A stretch of DNA of 38,611 nucleotides from Acidimicrobiales bacterium (lineage in GTDB: Bacteria; Actinomycetota; Acidimicrobiia; Acidimicrobiales; AC-9): the NCBI GenBank assembly GCA_036270875.1, contig DATBBR010000077.1, positions 1-38,611 of the forward strand, written 5' to 3'. The position numbers and the translations under genes are program-made. Positions within the stretch are counted from its first letter, which is position 1; every line of letters starts with the position of its first letter. Positions 25,050 through 33,642 of this stretch are shown in pieces. The notes beneath the pieces were generated by a model. The model saw only the letters and a program-made list of their open reading frames with translations, was not told where the DNA came from and did no database searches.

Positions 25050-25918
25050 CAGCGGTCCGTGAGGTTGAACTTGGCCTTGAGGATCGAGTGGAAGTCGCGC
25101 CTGCCGAAGGTGACCAGCCGCGCCGGGTGAGGGCCGGCCCGGCACACGACGGCGTCACCGGGCTCGAGGTGCTCGACGCACGAGCCGTCGACCACGAGCA
25201 CGGCCGAGCTTCCGGAGAGCAGCTCGAGGCGGAACGTCTCGCTCGGCCCCAGCACCAGGGGCCGGTCGAACAGCATGTGCGGCGAGACCGGCGTCACGAT
25301 GATGGCACGCAGGTGTGGCGACACGATCGGGCCGCGCGCCGAGAGGTTGTAGGCGGTGGACCCGGTCGGCGTGGCCACCAGAATGCCGTCGGCAGCGTAG
25401 GTGAGGAAGGGTCGATCGGCGATGCTGGCCGCCAGCCGGACCGCGTACCCGGGCGGCACGGGCTTCTCCACGACCATCTCGTTGAGGGCCACCAGTGACC
25501 GCGTGGGTGGGACGCGTCGGTCCTCGTCGTCGGCGGCCGACGCCGCCCGGTGCACGACCACCTGGAGCGTCATTCGCTCCTCGACGCCGTAGTCGCCGGC
25601 CAGAAAGCGCTCGAGGGCTGCTTGCAGGCCCGCCGGCTCGACCTCGGTGAGGTAGCCCAGATGGCCCAGGTTCACTCCGAGGACGGGCACCCCCGCTGGA
25701 GATGCCAGCTCGACCGCGCGCAGCATGGTGCCGTCGCCGCCGAAGCTGACCGCCAGCTCGATGTCGTCGTCGGTCGCGGTGTCGGCCACGAACGGCTCGG
25801 CGTGGCCTTCGGCAACCCGCACCTGATGGCCCCTCTCCCGCAGCCAGGTGCCCACGCGACCGGCGAGCGCCACCGCTTCGGGCCGCTCGGGATGGATCAC
25901 GAAGGCGACGTTGGCCAT
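25049..25918 (-). CDS. nadK: NAD kinase
   Basis: A 289-residue enzyme phosphorylating NAD to NADP. The signature GGDGTMLRAVELA (about residue 58; GGDG) is followed by NLGHLGYLTEVEP and the second block AADGILVATPTGSTAYNLSARGP (key residues TPTGSTAY), then PVSPHMLFDRPLVL. ATG at 25918 overlaps the tlyA stop by one base; a GTG at 25921 would give a GTGA overlap and adds one residue. It lies between tlyA and recN as in other actinobacteria. Confidence 0.96.
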   Translation of the reverse strand: MANVAFVIHPERPEAVALAGRVGTWLRERGHQVRVAEGHAEPFVADTATDDDIELAVSFGGDGTMLRAVELASPAGVPVLGVNLGHLGYLTEVEPAGLQAALERFLAGDYGVEERMTLQVVVHRAASAADDEDRRVPPTRSLVALNEMVVEKPVPPGYAVRLAASIADRPFLTYAADGILVATPTGSTAYNLSARGPIVSPHLRAIIVTPVSPHMLFDRPLVLGPSETFRLELLSGSSAVLVVDGSCVEHLEPGDAVVCRAGPHPARLVTFGRRDFHSILKAKFNLTDR

Positions 25919-26769
25919 CACCCTTCTCCGGTGCGGCTGGCGGCCTGGGCGACGACTGCTGCGAGGTCGAGCCGGGGCTCGCCCGGGTCCGGGGGTCCGG
26001 ACGACCCATCGGGACGGGCGTGGGCGCGGGCGTGCACGAGGAACTCGACGTTGCCACGGGCGCCGGTGAGCGGGGACACCATGGCCCCCATCATCGCGGC
26101 TCGGGCGCGACGAAAGGAGGAGCAGACCTCATCCAGGACCCTCGCCCACACCCGCGGGTCTCTCACCACGCCCTTCCCCCGGCTGGCTTCGGCGCGGCCG
26201 GCCTCGAACTGGGGCTTGACCAGCGCCACCACGTCGGCGTCCGCCGCGGCCAGCGCTCCGAGCAGCACCGGGGCCACCGTTCGCAGCGAGATGAACGACA
26301 GGTCGGCGACGACCACAGGAAAGGGGACCCCGCCCACCTGGTCCAGCCCGAGACTGCGCACGTTGGTGCGCTCCAGGACCATCACCCGCGGATCGCGCCG
26401 CAGCCGCTCGTCGAGCTGGCCCCGGCCCACGTCCACCGCCACGACCTCGGCGGCGCCCCGACTCAGCAGGCAGTCGACGAACCCCCCGGTCGACGACCCG
26501 GCGTCGAGGGCCCTGCGGCCGCGCACGTCGATCCCGAAGGACTGCAGGGCGGCGTCGAGCTTCTCGCCCCCGCGACTCACGAACGGCGGCGGGGGCCCGA
26601 GGAGCTCGATCGGCTCACCGGCCTAGACCAACCGCGCCGGCTTGACGGCCAAGGCACCGCCCACGATCACCTGACGACCGGCGATGGCGGCTCGGGCCCG
26701 GTCCCTGGTGGGCGACAGACCCCGACGGACAAGCTCTGCGTCGAGCCGGCGGCGGATCGGCTGGCTCAG
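25918..26769 (-). pseudogene. tlyA: tlyA (rRNA 2'-O-methyltransferase) interrupted by an in-frame amber codon
   Basis: Read through as one frame this is a 284-codon TlyA: an S4 RNA-binding domain (RRRLDAELVRRGLSPTRDRA, then GRQVIVGGALAVKPARLV) and a FtsJ-type methyltransferase domain (SRGGEKLDAAL, LDAGSSTGGFVDCLL, VVADLSFISL, LVKPQFEAGR, GNVEFLVHA). TlyA of mycobacteria 2'-O-methylates 16S and 23S rRNA cytidines and confers capreomycin sensitivity. A TAG at 26625-26623 separates the domains exactly where the family continues (ARLV-stop-AGEPIELLG), with clean family sequence on both sides. No ATG, GTG or TTG precedes the S4 part; the nearest candidate is a CTG at 26769 overlapping the stop of the upstream gene (CTGA). 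A GTG at 26580 could start the methyltransferase domain alone, but has no ribosome binding site. A sequencing error, readthrough or recent inactivation are all possible. Confidence 0.8.
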
Positions 26770-27245
26770 GAACCTGCCTTCTTGGTCGTCTTCTTGGCCG
26801 TGGAGGCTCGCTTGGCGGGCGACTTCTTGGTCGCGGCCTTCGTGGCCGGCGCCTTCTTGGCTCTGGCGGCGGGAGCCTTCGTGGCCGTCGACTTCTTCGT
26901 CGTCTTCTTGGTCGCCTTCTTAGTCGTCTTCTTCGCCGGACCCTTCCGAGCCGCCGCCGGCGTCCGCGGCGTCAATCGGGTGACAAGACGCGAGACGTCG
27001 TCCCTCGTGACCAGGCTCATGGACGACAGCTGGCGAGAGACCTCGTCCCGAATGAGATCGAGGAGCGCCTCGGTGTTCTTCCGGCTGCGGTCGAGCACGT
27101 CGTCGACCCAACCCTGGGCCTGCTCCCGCTGCAGATCACCCAGGCGGACGAGCTCCCGCATCAGCTCCTCGGCTCGCTCCCTCGTGACGTGCGTGAATGA
27201 CGCGCCCAGGTCGAGATAGCGACGAAACACTTCGTTTTGCTCCAT
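26766..27245 (-). CDS. Phasin-like protein with Lys/Ala-rich histone H1-like tail
   Basis: A 159-residue protein. Residues 1-90 are amphipathic and helical (RRYLDLGASFTHVTRERAEE, WVDDVLDRSRKNTEALLDLI), resembling phasin/PhaF-type helices that coat polyhydroxyalkanoate granules. Residues about 95-159 are repeats of KKTTKKA, KKSPAK and similar, like histone H1 or the DNA-binding tail of PhaF. A role in binding DNA or linking granules to the nucleoid is inference; no PHA genes are in the window. ATG at 27245 is used. It takes the place of the small Rv1693-type gene between the HAD phosphatase and tlyA. The tail is low-complexity at the DNA level. Confidence 0.75.
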   Translation of the reverse strand: MEQNEVFRRYLDLGASFTHVTRERAEELMRELVRLGDLQREQAQGWVDDVLDRSRKNTEALLDLIRDEVSRQLSSMSLVTRDDVSRLVTRLTPRTPAAARKGPAKKTTKKATKKTTKKSTATKAPAARAKKAPATKAATKKSPAKRASTAKKTTKKAGS

Positions 27246-27254
27246 GGAGCACAC

Positions 27255-27285
27255 GCTATATGCGCCGACGCCCGCTGCATATAGC
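27255..27285. promoter_or_regulatory. 9-bp dyad in front of the phasin-like gene
   Basis: GCTATATGC (27255-27263) is mirrored exactly by GCATATAGC (27277-27285), with 22 bases centre to centre, two helical turns. It is the most AT-rich stretch of the neighbourhood and lies 10 bases before the ATG at 27245, so the -10 region is inside the dyad. It looks like an operator for a dimeric repressor; the regulator is unknown. Confidence 0.55.
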
Positions 27286-27315
27286 CAAATCGGCAGCAGG
27301 CGATGGAGCGACCGC

Positions 27316-28143
27316 TCAGTCTCCGCCCATGGAGGGAAACTGCTGTCCGGTGCGCCCCCGCGCCGCCACCGATCCCGGCTCGGCGTTGGTGACCCCGCCC
27401 GAGAGCTCGTCGGTCACGAGCGAAGCCAGATCCGCTGCCTCGGTGTCGGGAGCCGGATCGAGGCGGCCGTGGTTCGGGTCAGTGACCCCGCTCAGCACAA
27501 GTGCGAAGCGCGCTCCCAGTCGCCGGGCCAGCTTGCCGTCGGTGGAAGGGCGGTCGCCGACCACGACATCGACGGCGCCGAACCGTTCCCGCAGCAGGGA
27601 CACGATCGGATCGTTCGGCTTGCCGGCCACCGTCGGGGTGGCGCCCGATGCATAGGCGACGGCCGCGAGTAGCGCTCCAGCACCCGGCAGCGGTCCGTGC
27701 GGCGTCGGATACGTGGCGTCGTCGTTGGTGGCGATGAGCCGCGCCCCGCCCAGGACGGCCGATACGGCCGCCGAGAGACCGGTGAAGTCGAACTCCCGGT
27801 GGAAGCCCACGACCACGGCGTCGCACCGTCCCGAGCGCACGGCCCGCACGCCCCGACGGGCCAGCGACTCCTCGACACCGGCGCCGGCGAACACCAGGGC
27901 CGTTGATCCGGGCTCGAGGAGCGAGGTCGCCGCCTCGGCCGAGGTGAGGACGTCGGATCGATTCACAGGGATGCCCATCTTGGTCAGCCTGGCCACGTAG
28001 TCGGTCACGCTGTGGGCCGAGTTGTTGGTCAGGAACACGACACGGTTCCCGTCGGCCCGCAGCCGGGAGACGGCGCCCGCGGCGCCAGGTATCGCGGTGT
28101 CGCCCAGCCAGACGACACCATCGAGGTCCAGAAGCCACACCAT
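27316..28143 (-). CDS. HAD-superfamily phosphatase (NagD/4-nitrophenylphosphatase-like)
   Basis: A 275-residue HAD type IIA hydrolase. Motif I is LLDLDGVVW (residues 3-11), motif II FLTNNS, the K of motif III lies in AGKPNDP, and motif IV is VVGDRPSTDGKLA. The NagD-like cap lies between motifs II and III. ATG at 28143 has GAGGA seven bases upstream. It corresponds by position and type to Rv1692 of M. tuberculosis, where the homologue is reported as a glycerol-3-phosphate phosphatase; the same substrate is possible but not shown. The C-terminal 25 residues are probably disordered. Confidence 0.9.
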   Translation of the reverse strand: MVWLLDLDGVVWLGDTAIPGAAGAVSRLRADGNRVVFLTNNSAHSVTDYVARLTKMGIPVNRSDVLTSAEAATSLLEPGSTALVFAGAGVEESLARRGVRAVRSGRCDAVVVGFHREFDFTGLSAAVSAVLGGARLIATNDDATYPTPHGPLPGAGALLAAVAYASGATPTVAGKPNDPIVSLLRERFGAVDVVVGDRPSTDGKLARRLGARFALVLSGVTDPNHGRLDPAPDTEAADLASLVTDELSGGVTNAEPGSVAARGRTGQQFPSMGGD

Positions 28144-28193
28144 GGCGACATCCTCGCGCGGCCGGTGCCGCTTCGGTGTGCTACGCAGGTCCG

Positions 28194-29420
28194 GTGCCCC
28201 GCTTCGAGCCATTCCCCGGGCTGCGCTACCGACTGGACGCTCTCCACCGGCGCGGCGTGTCGCTCGACGACGTCATCGCCCCCCCGTACGACGTGATCGA
28301 CGCCGCCGAGCGCGAGGCCCTCGCCGGGCGCAGCCCCTACAACGCAGTTCACGTCGAGCTTCCCGCCGACGACCCCGACCGCCACCTCGATCGGTACCAG
28401 GCGGCGCGTCACCTCCTCGACGCCTGGCGGTCCGAGGAGGTCATCGCCGAGGACGACGAGCCGTCGTTCTACCGCTACCAGATGAGCTATCGGGACGAGC
28501 ACGGCGCATCCCGCCGGACATCGGGCGTCATCGGCGCGCTGGGCCTCCCCAGCTCCGGCGAGGCAGACGTCCTGCCCCACGAGCGGACCATGCCCAAGCC
28601 CAAGGGTGACCGTCTCCAGCTGCTCCGCGAGTGCAGGGCCAATCTGTCGCCAGTGTGGGGTCTGGCCCTGGCCCGAGGCCTGAGCCAGGCCGCGAACAGC
28701 CCGGAACCACCGGTTGCCAGCGCGACCGACGGCGACGGCGTCGAGCACCGGCTGTGGCGGATCACCGAGCGAGGCGGGATCGAGGCAGTAAAAGCCTCGG
28801 TGACGTCAGCGCCCGTGGTCATTGCCGACGGCCACCACCGGTTCGAGACGGCGCTGGCCTACCGAGAGGAGCGCCGGGCGGCCACGGGGGGACAGCCCGG
28901 CGACTACGACATGGTCATGGCGCTCGTGGTCGAGCTGGCCGAGGACCAGCTCGTCGTGCGCCCCATCCATCGCCTCCTCACGGGGCTACCGGATGGCTTC
29001 GACCTGCCGGAGGCGTTCGGCTCCCGCTTCTACGTCTCGCACCTCGACCACCCCGCCCCCCGACGGCTGGCCTCGGAGATCGCCGCCGAGGCCGCCATGG
29101 GCCTGGTCACGAAGGCCGGTACGTGGCTGCTCCGGCCTCGACCGGAGACCGTCGCCGCCGCCGGGATCGACGTCGACTCCGGCCTTCTCGACGTCGCCCT
29201 GGCGGAGCTTCCGACCCACGACGTGACCTACGAGCCCAGCTGGGATCGGGCCGTCGACGCCGTCGAGCGTGGTGCGGCCCAGGCCGCCGTGCTCCTGCGC
29301 CCGGCAGATGTGGCCACCATCGCCGAGGCCGCGCACGAGGGCCGGCGGATGCCCCCGAAGACGACGTTCTTCCACCCCAAGCCCCGCACGGGGATGGTCT
29401 TCCGGCCTGTGCGGGACTGA
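28194..29420 (+). CDS. DUF1015 family protein
   Basis: A 408-residue protein of the DUF1015 family, which has no established reaction. The N-terminal block PFPGLRYRLD...VIAPPYDVID, the ADDPDRHLDRYQAA region, IADGHHRFETALAYRE (about residue 215) and the ending RRMPPKTTFFHPKPRTGMVFRPV are family landmarks. The DGHHR block resembles a nucleotide or metal site. GTG at 28194 is preferred because the protein begins PRFEPFPGLRY at once; an in-frame GTG at 28176 adds six residues. It is divergent from the HAD phosphatase and converges on korB. Confidence 0.88.
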   Translation: MPRFEPFPGLRYRLDALHRRGVSLDDVIAPPYDVIDAAEREALAGRSPYNAVHVELPADDPDRHLDRYQAARHLLDAWRSEEVIAEDDEPSFYRYQMSYRDEHGASRRTSGVIGALGLPSSGEADVLPHERTMPKPKGDRLQLLRECRANLSPVWGLALARGLSQAANSPEPPVASATDGDGVEHRLWRITERGGIEAVKASVTSAPVVIADGHHRFETALAYREERRAATGGQPGDYDMVMALVVELAEDQLVVRPIHRLLTGLPDGFDLPEAFGSRFYVSHLDHPAPRRLASEIAAEAAMGLVTKAGTWLLRPRPETVAAAGIDVDSGLLDVALAELPTHDVTYEPSWDRAVDAVERGAAQAAVLLRPADVATIAEAAHEGRRMPPKTTFFHPKPRTGMVFRPVRD

Positions 29421-29424
29421 GTCC

Positions 29425-29446
29425 CGGCCCGACCTCCCGGGCCGGC
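29425..29446. terminator. Bidirectional hairpin between DUF1015 gene and korB
   Basis: CCGGCCCG (29425-29432) pairs with CGGGCCGG (29439-29446) across ACCTCC. It lies exactly between the two converging stop codons. No T-tract follows on either strand. Confidence 0.5.
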
Positions 29447-30469
29447 CTACTCGACGGTCCAGGTGGACCCGGAACGAAGCAGGGCAGCCAGGTCGCCAGG
29501 ACCCTGACGCTCCTGGGCGTCGACCAACTGGCGACCGATCTCCGTTCCGAACTCGGGTCGGGCGACGGCCCGGAACACGCCGATCGGCGTCGGCTCGTAC
29601 GGTCCCCCGGCGAGGCGGGAGAGCGTGAAGGCGAGGCTCGGATCCTCCCTGGCCTCGTCGTGGACGACGAGGGCCTGCTCGCCCACTTCGGCCACGTCGA
29701 CGAGGCGGGCGCGGCCCTGATCGTCGAGAGCGACCCCACGCTCTCCCTCGCGGCCAAAGCGCACCGGCTGGCCGTGAACGAGCGGGATCAGGTTGGTCGG
29801 CCTGGCATCCTTCGCCAGGACCTGGTCGAAGGCGCCGTCGTTGAAGACGTTGCAGTTCTGGTAGATCTCGACGAAGGCCGAGCCCTGGTGGTCGTGGGCC
29901 CTGCGGAACGTCTCCATCATGTGCTTGCGGTCCATGTCGTGGGTGCGGGCCACGAAGCTGGCCTCGGCCCCCAGGGCGAGGCTGATGGGGTTGAACGGCG
30001 TGTCCAGGGAGCCGAACGGCGTCGACTTGGTGACCTTGCCCACCTCGGAGGTCGGCGAGTACTGACCCTTGGTCAGGCCGTAGATCTGGTTGTTGAACAT
30101 CAGGATGGTGATGTTCACGTTGCGGCGGAGGGCGTGGATCAGATGGTTGCCGCCGATCGACAGCGAGTCACCGTCGCCCGTGATCACCCAGACGTCCAGG
30201 TCCGGCCGGGAGATGGCGAGGCCGGTGGCCAGCGCCGGAGCCCGACCGTGGATGCTGTGCACGCCGTAGGTGTTCATGTAGTAGGGAAAGCGGGCGGCGC
30301 AGCCGATGCCCGACACGAAGACCGTCGACTCTCGGCGCACGCCCAGGTCCGGCATGAGCATCTGCATGGCGGTGAGGATCGAGTAGTCGCCGCAACCGGG
30401 ACACCACCGGACCTCCTGGTCCGAGGACCAATCCTTCTTTGTCGTGGTCGGAACGGACACGTCGGTCAT
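29447..30469 (-). CDS. korB: 2-oxoacid:ferredoxin oxidoreductase, beta subunit
   Basis: A 340-residue TPP-binding subunit. VRWCPGCGDYSIL (about residue 21) and GIGCAARFPYYMNT hold conserved Cys, and the TPP motif is ITGDGDSLSIGGNH, ending in FNNQIYGLTKGQYSPTS. It oxidatively decarboxylates a 2-oxoacid (2-oxoglutarate is likely from the KorB-type sequence) and reduces ferredoxin. There is no extra ferredoxin domain. The ATG at 30469 overlaps the korA stop (ATGA). The C-terminal 90 residues (DDQGRARLVDVAEVGEQ) are a normal extension of the family. The open frame upstream is korA shadow. Confidence 0.94.
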   Translation of the reverse strand: MTDVSVPTTTKKDWSSDQEVRWCPGCGDYSILTAMQMLMPDLGVRRESTVFVSGIGCAARFPYYMNTYGVHSIHGRAPALATGLAISRPDLDVWVITGDGDSLSIGGNHLIHALRRNVNITILMFNNQIYGLTKGQYSPTSEVGKVTKSTPFGSLDTPFNPISLALGAEASFVARTHDMDRKHMMETFRRAHDHQGSAFVEIYQNCNVFNDGAFDQVLAKDARPTNLIPLVHGQPVRFGREGERGVALDDQGRARLVDVAEVGEQALVVHDEAREDPSLAFTLSRLAGGPYEPTPIGVFRAVARPEFGTEIGRQLVDAQERQGPGDLAALLRSGSTWTVE

Positions 30470-32373
30470 GGGGTGGGGACACCTCCGTTGCCGCTGGTGG
30501 GCTCCTCGATGAGCGCCGCGATCGCCGCCTCCAGCTCGCCGGCCCGGAACGGGACGCCCTGGACCTTGGTCACCGACCGGGCATCGACCAGGAACTCCGC
30601 CCGCACGAGCCTGCTCAGCTGACCGAGGTTCCCCTCGGGTACCAGCACCTTGGGGTAGCTGGCCAACACCTTGCCGAGATCGGCCGGGAACGGATTGAGG
30701 TGGACGAGATGCGCGTGGGCCACGCCCAATCCCCGCGCCCGCACGCGTCGCACGGCGGCGGCGATGGCGCCGTAGGTGGAGCCCCAGCCCAGCACAAGCA
30801 CGTGGGCGCCGTCCGGATCGTCCACCTCGACTGCGGGGATGTCGTCGGCGATACCGGCCACCTTGGCCGCTCGCAAACGGACCATGCGCTCGTGATTGGC
30901 GGGATCGTAGGAGACGTCCCCGCTGCCGTCCTCCTTCTCCAGGCCACCGACGCGGTGCTCGAGACCGGGTGTTCCCGGGATGGCCCACGGTCGGGCCAGC
31001 GTCTCCTCGTCTCGCTGGTAGGGCCAGAACGCATGGTTGCCCTCGCCGTCGGTGTGGTTCGGCTCGGTGGCGTAGGGAACGGAGATGTCAGGGAGGTCGT
31101 CGACGTCCGGCAGCATCCACGGCTCGGACCCGTTGGCCACGTAGCCGTCCGACAGCAGGAAGACCGGCGTCCGGTACTTCACGGCTATGCGGACAGCCTC
31201 GATGACAGCCTCGAAGCAGTGCGACGGCGTCTTGGCCGCCACCACGGGCACCGGAGCCTCGCCGTGGCGTCCGTACATGGCGTGCAGCAGGTCGGCCTGC
31301 TCGGTCTTGGTCGGCAGCCCGGTCGACGGGCCGCCCCGCTGGATGTCGATGATCAGCAGGGGGAGCTCGAGGCTGACGGCCAGCCCGATCGTCTCGGACT
31401 TGAGATCGATCCCCGGACCGCTCGTGGTGGTCACGCCCAGGCCCCCACCGAACGCCGCTCCGAGAGCGGCGCCGATGCCGGCGATCTCGTCCTCGGCCTG
31501 GAGGGTCCGGATCCCGAAGTTCTTGTGCTTCGACAGCTCGTGGAGGATGTCCGACGCGGGAGTGATCGGGTAGGACCCGAGGAGGATCGGAAGCCGGGCC
31601 AGCTGGCCGGCGGCGATGAGCCCCCAGGCCAGGGCGGTGTTCCCGGTGACGTTGGTGTACGTACCGGGAGCCAGGGACGCCGGCTTGATCTGGTAGTTGG
31701 ACTGAAAAAGCTCGGCGGTCTCGCCGAAGTTGTACCCGGCCTTGAAGGCCAGGGTGTTGGCCTGGGCGACGATCGGCGCCCTCTTGCCGAAGCGGGCCTC
31801 GATCCAGGCCAGGACGCCTTCGGTCGGGCGGGTGTACATCCACGAGATGAGGCCGAGGGCGAAGAAGTTCTTGCTGCGCTCGGCCTCCCGGGGCTTGGCT
31901 CCGGTCTCCTTGCAGGACTCGAGGGTGAGAGAGGTCATCGGTACCTCGAACACCGTGAACCCGTTGAGCGTCCCGTCGGCCAGGGGATTGTCCTTGTACC
32001 CCGCCTTGGCCAGCGATCGGTCGTCGAAGGAGTCGGCGTTGACGATCAGCGTCGCGCCGCTGGGGACGTCACTGAGATTCGCCCGCAGGGCCGCCGGGTT
32101 CATGGCCACGAGCACGTTCGGCGCGTCCCCCGGCGTGAGGATGTCGTGGTCGGAGATGTGGACCTGGAAGGCCGACACGCCCGCCAGCGTCCCGGCCGGG
32201 GCACGGATCTCGGCCGGGAAGTCGGGGAGGGTGGACAGATCGTTGCCCAGGAGGGCGCTGACGGCGGTGAAGCGGTCCCCGGTCAGCTGCATCCCGTCGC
32301 CGGAGTCCCCGGCGAAGCGGATGACGACTCGGTCCAGCTCGTGGGTGCGGTCAGTCTCCGCCGTGTCGGCCAA
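30466..32373 (-). CDS. korA: 2-oxoacid:ferredoxin oxidoreductase, fused gamma-alpha subunit
   Basis: A 635-residue protein. Residues about 14-190 are the gamma domain (VVIRFAGDSGDGMQLTGDRF, key GDSGDG). The alpha pyrimidine-binding domain starts about residue 220 with GSYPITPASDILHELSKH (YPITP is the family hallmark) and continues with EDEIAGIGAALGAAFGG and TTTSGPGIDLKSE. The C-terminal domain II (HVLVLGWGSTYGAI) and III are complete. Mycobacterial KorAB is the alternative to 2-oxoglutarate dehydrogenase in the TCA cycle; here the aldolase follows in front. TTG at 32373 is preceded by GGAGA four bases upstream. Confidence 0.94.
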   Translation of the reverse strand: MADTAETDRTHELDRVVIRFAGDSGDGMQLTGDRFTAVSALLGNDLSTLPDFPAEIRAPAGTLAGVSAFQVHISDHDILTPGDAPNVLVAMNPAALRANLSDVPSGATLIVNADSFDDRSLAKAGYKDNPLADGTLNGFTVFEVPMTSLTLESCKETGAKPREAERSKNFFALGLISWMYTRPTEGVLAWIEARFGKRAPIVAQANTLAFKAGYNFGETAELFQSNYQIKPASLAPGTYTNVTGNTALAWGLIAAGQLARLPILLGSYPITPASDILHELSKHKNFGIRTLQAEDEIAGIGAALGAAFGGGLGVTTTSGPGIDLKSETIGLAVSLELPLLIIDIQRGGPSTGLPTKTEQADLLHAMYGRHGEAPVPVVAAKTPSHCFEAVIEAVRIAVKYRTPVFLLSDGYVANGSEPWMLPDVDDLPDISVPYATEPNHTDGEGNHAFWPYQRDEETLARPWAIPGTPGLEHRVGGLEKEDGSGDVSYDPANHERMVRLRAAKVAGIADDIPAVEVDDPDGAHVLVLGWGSTYGAIAAAVRRVRARGLGVAHAHLVHLNPFPADLGKVLASYPKVLVPEGNLGQLSRLVRAEFLVDARSVTKVQGVPFRAGELEAAIAALIEEPTSGNGGVPTP

Positions 32374-32510
32374 CAGGTCTCCGTTCGCTCACATCACTCA
32401 CGCGGCAATACCACGTTAATTTCCCCGCAACAGCATACCGCGCGGTCTCGCGATATGACGCAGCGTCAGAAATACCAGGCAGCCGGTGAGGTGCGGAGAG
32501 CGGGCGGCCG
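32374..32510. promoter_or_regulatory. korAB promoter region
   Basis: 137 bases between the aldolase stop and korA. On the minus strand TATGCT lies at 32432-32437 and GGTATTGCC at 32403-32411, and the central part (CGCGGTCTCGCGATATGACG region) is AT-richer than its surroundings; CGCGAGACCGCG at 32441-32452 is an imperfect palindrome. I cannot choose between the -10 candidates. Confidence 0.35.
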
Positions 32511-33560
32511 TCAGGCGATCGTGACCGAGCGGTCCAGGAAGACGTCCTGGACGCCGTGGAGCAGGTCGACGCCCTCGGCCATGGGCCGCGAGAACGACTT
32601 CCGCCCGACGATGAGGCCGGTACCGCCGGCCCGCTTGTTGATGACGGCCGTGCGCACGGCCTGCGCCAGGTCGCCGGCTCCCTTGGACCCACCACCGGAG
32701 TTGATCAGCCCGACCCGACCCATGTAGCAGTTGACGACCTGCCAACGGGTGAGATCGATCGGGTTGTCGGTGGTCAACTCGTCATAGACCAGGGGATCGG
32801 TCATGCCGAACTTGAGAACGTTGTAGCCCCCGTTATTCTCCGGCTGCTTCTGCTTGATGATGTCGGCCTCGATCGTCACCCCCATGTGGTTGGCCTGTCC
32901 CGTGAGGTCGGCCGACAAGCTGTAGTCGACGCCATCGACCTTGAATGCGGAGTTGCGCAGGTAGCACCAGAGCACGGTGAACATCCCGAGCCGGTGGGCC
33001 TCGGCGAAGGCGGCGCTCACCTCCTGGATCTGTCGCGTGCTCTCCTCGGAGCCGAAGTAGATGGTGGCCCCGACGGCCACCGCCCCCAGATCGGCTGCCT
33101 GACGGACCGAGCCGAACATCACCTGGTCGTACTTGTTCGGATAGGTCAGCAGCTCATTGTGGTTGAGCTTGACCAGAAACGGGATCCGATGCGCGTAGCG
33201 GCGGGCGACGATCCCGAGCCCCCCGAGGGTGGTGGCGATGGCGCTGCATCCGCCCGCGATTGCGAGCTCGCACAGGTTTCGGGGGTCGAAGTAGGGCGGG
33301 TGCTTGGAGAAGCTCGCCGCCGCGGAGTGCTCGATCCCCTGGTCGACGGGCAGGATCGACAGGTAGCCGGTGCCACCCAGCCGGCCGTGGTTGTAGACCG
33401 ACGCCAGATTGCGGATGACGGCGATGGGCCGATCCGAATCCAGCATGACCCGGTCGATGTAATCGGGGCCGGGAAGGACGAGCTCGTCCTTGGGAATCGC
33501 CTTGGCCTGGTGGTTGAGCAGCGAATCGGCCTCGTCACCGAGCAGCTGTTGGAGATCCAC
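32511..33560 (-). CDS. Class I fructose-bisphosphate aldolase (DhnA type)
   Basis: A 349-residue Schiff-base aldolase of the archaeal/DhnA type. Landmarks are [18 protein letters not shown] (active-site Asp region), [14 protein letters not shown] with a conserved Lys, [14 protein letters not shown], the [13 protein letters not shown] strand, and [20 protein letters not shown] (phosphate-binding glycines). [16 protein letters not shown] follows. It cleaves fructose 1,6-bisphosphate into triose phosphates. GTG at 33560 has a very good ribosome binding site (AAGGAG, 7 bases away). No class II aldolase gene is seen nearby. The long open frame upstream is a shadow of the SSB gene. Confidence 0.92.
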   Translation of the reverse strand: MDLQQLLGDEADSLLNHQAKAIPKDELVLPGPDYIDRVMLDSDRPIAVIRNLASVYNHGRLGGTGYLSILPVDQGIEHSAAASFSKHPPYFDPRNLCELAIAGGCSAIATTLGGLGIVARRYAHRIPFLVKLNHNELLTYPNKYDQVMFGSVRQAADLGAVAVGATIYFGSEESTRQIQEVSAAFAEAHRLGMFTVLWCYLRNSAFKVDGVDYSLSADLTGQANHMGVTIEADIIKQKQPENNGGYNVLKFGMTDPLVYDELTTDNPIDLTRWQVVNCYMGRVGLINSGGGSKGAGDLAQAVRTAVINKRAGGTGLIVGRKSFSRPMAEGVDLLHGVQDVFLDRSVTIA

Positions 33561-33642
33561 GGTGCGCTCCTTGCCTTGGCGTCGCCCTTCCCGGCACTGA
33601 CCGCCCGAGCCGTGTACGGCTGCTCGGGTCAACCAACCCAGC

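Noticed and set aside
26775-26960. Possible CRISPR-like or satellite repeats in CTTCTTGG-rich DNA
   Set aside because: The repeats are short and irregular and are explained by the Lys/Ala/Thr codons of the phasin-like protein tail; no spacers of constant length.
30439-32727. 762-codon plus-strand frame opposite korA
   Set aside because: Antisense frame of a fully recognisable korA; no domain or start signal.
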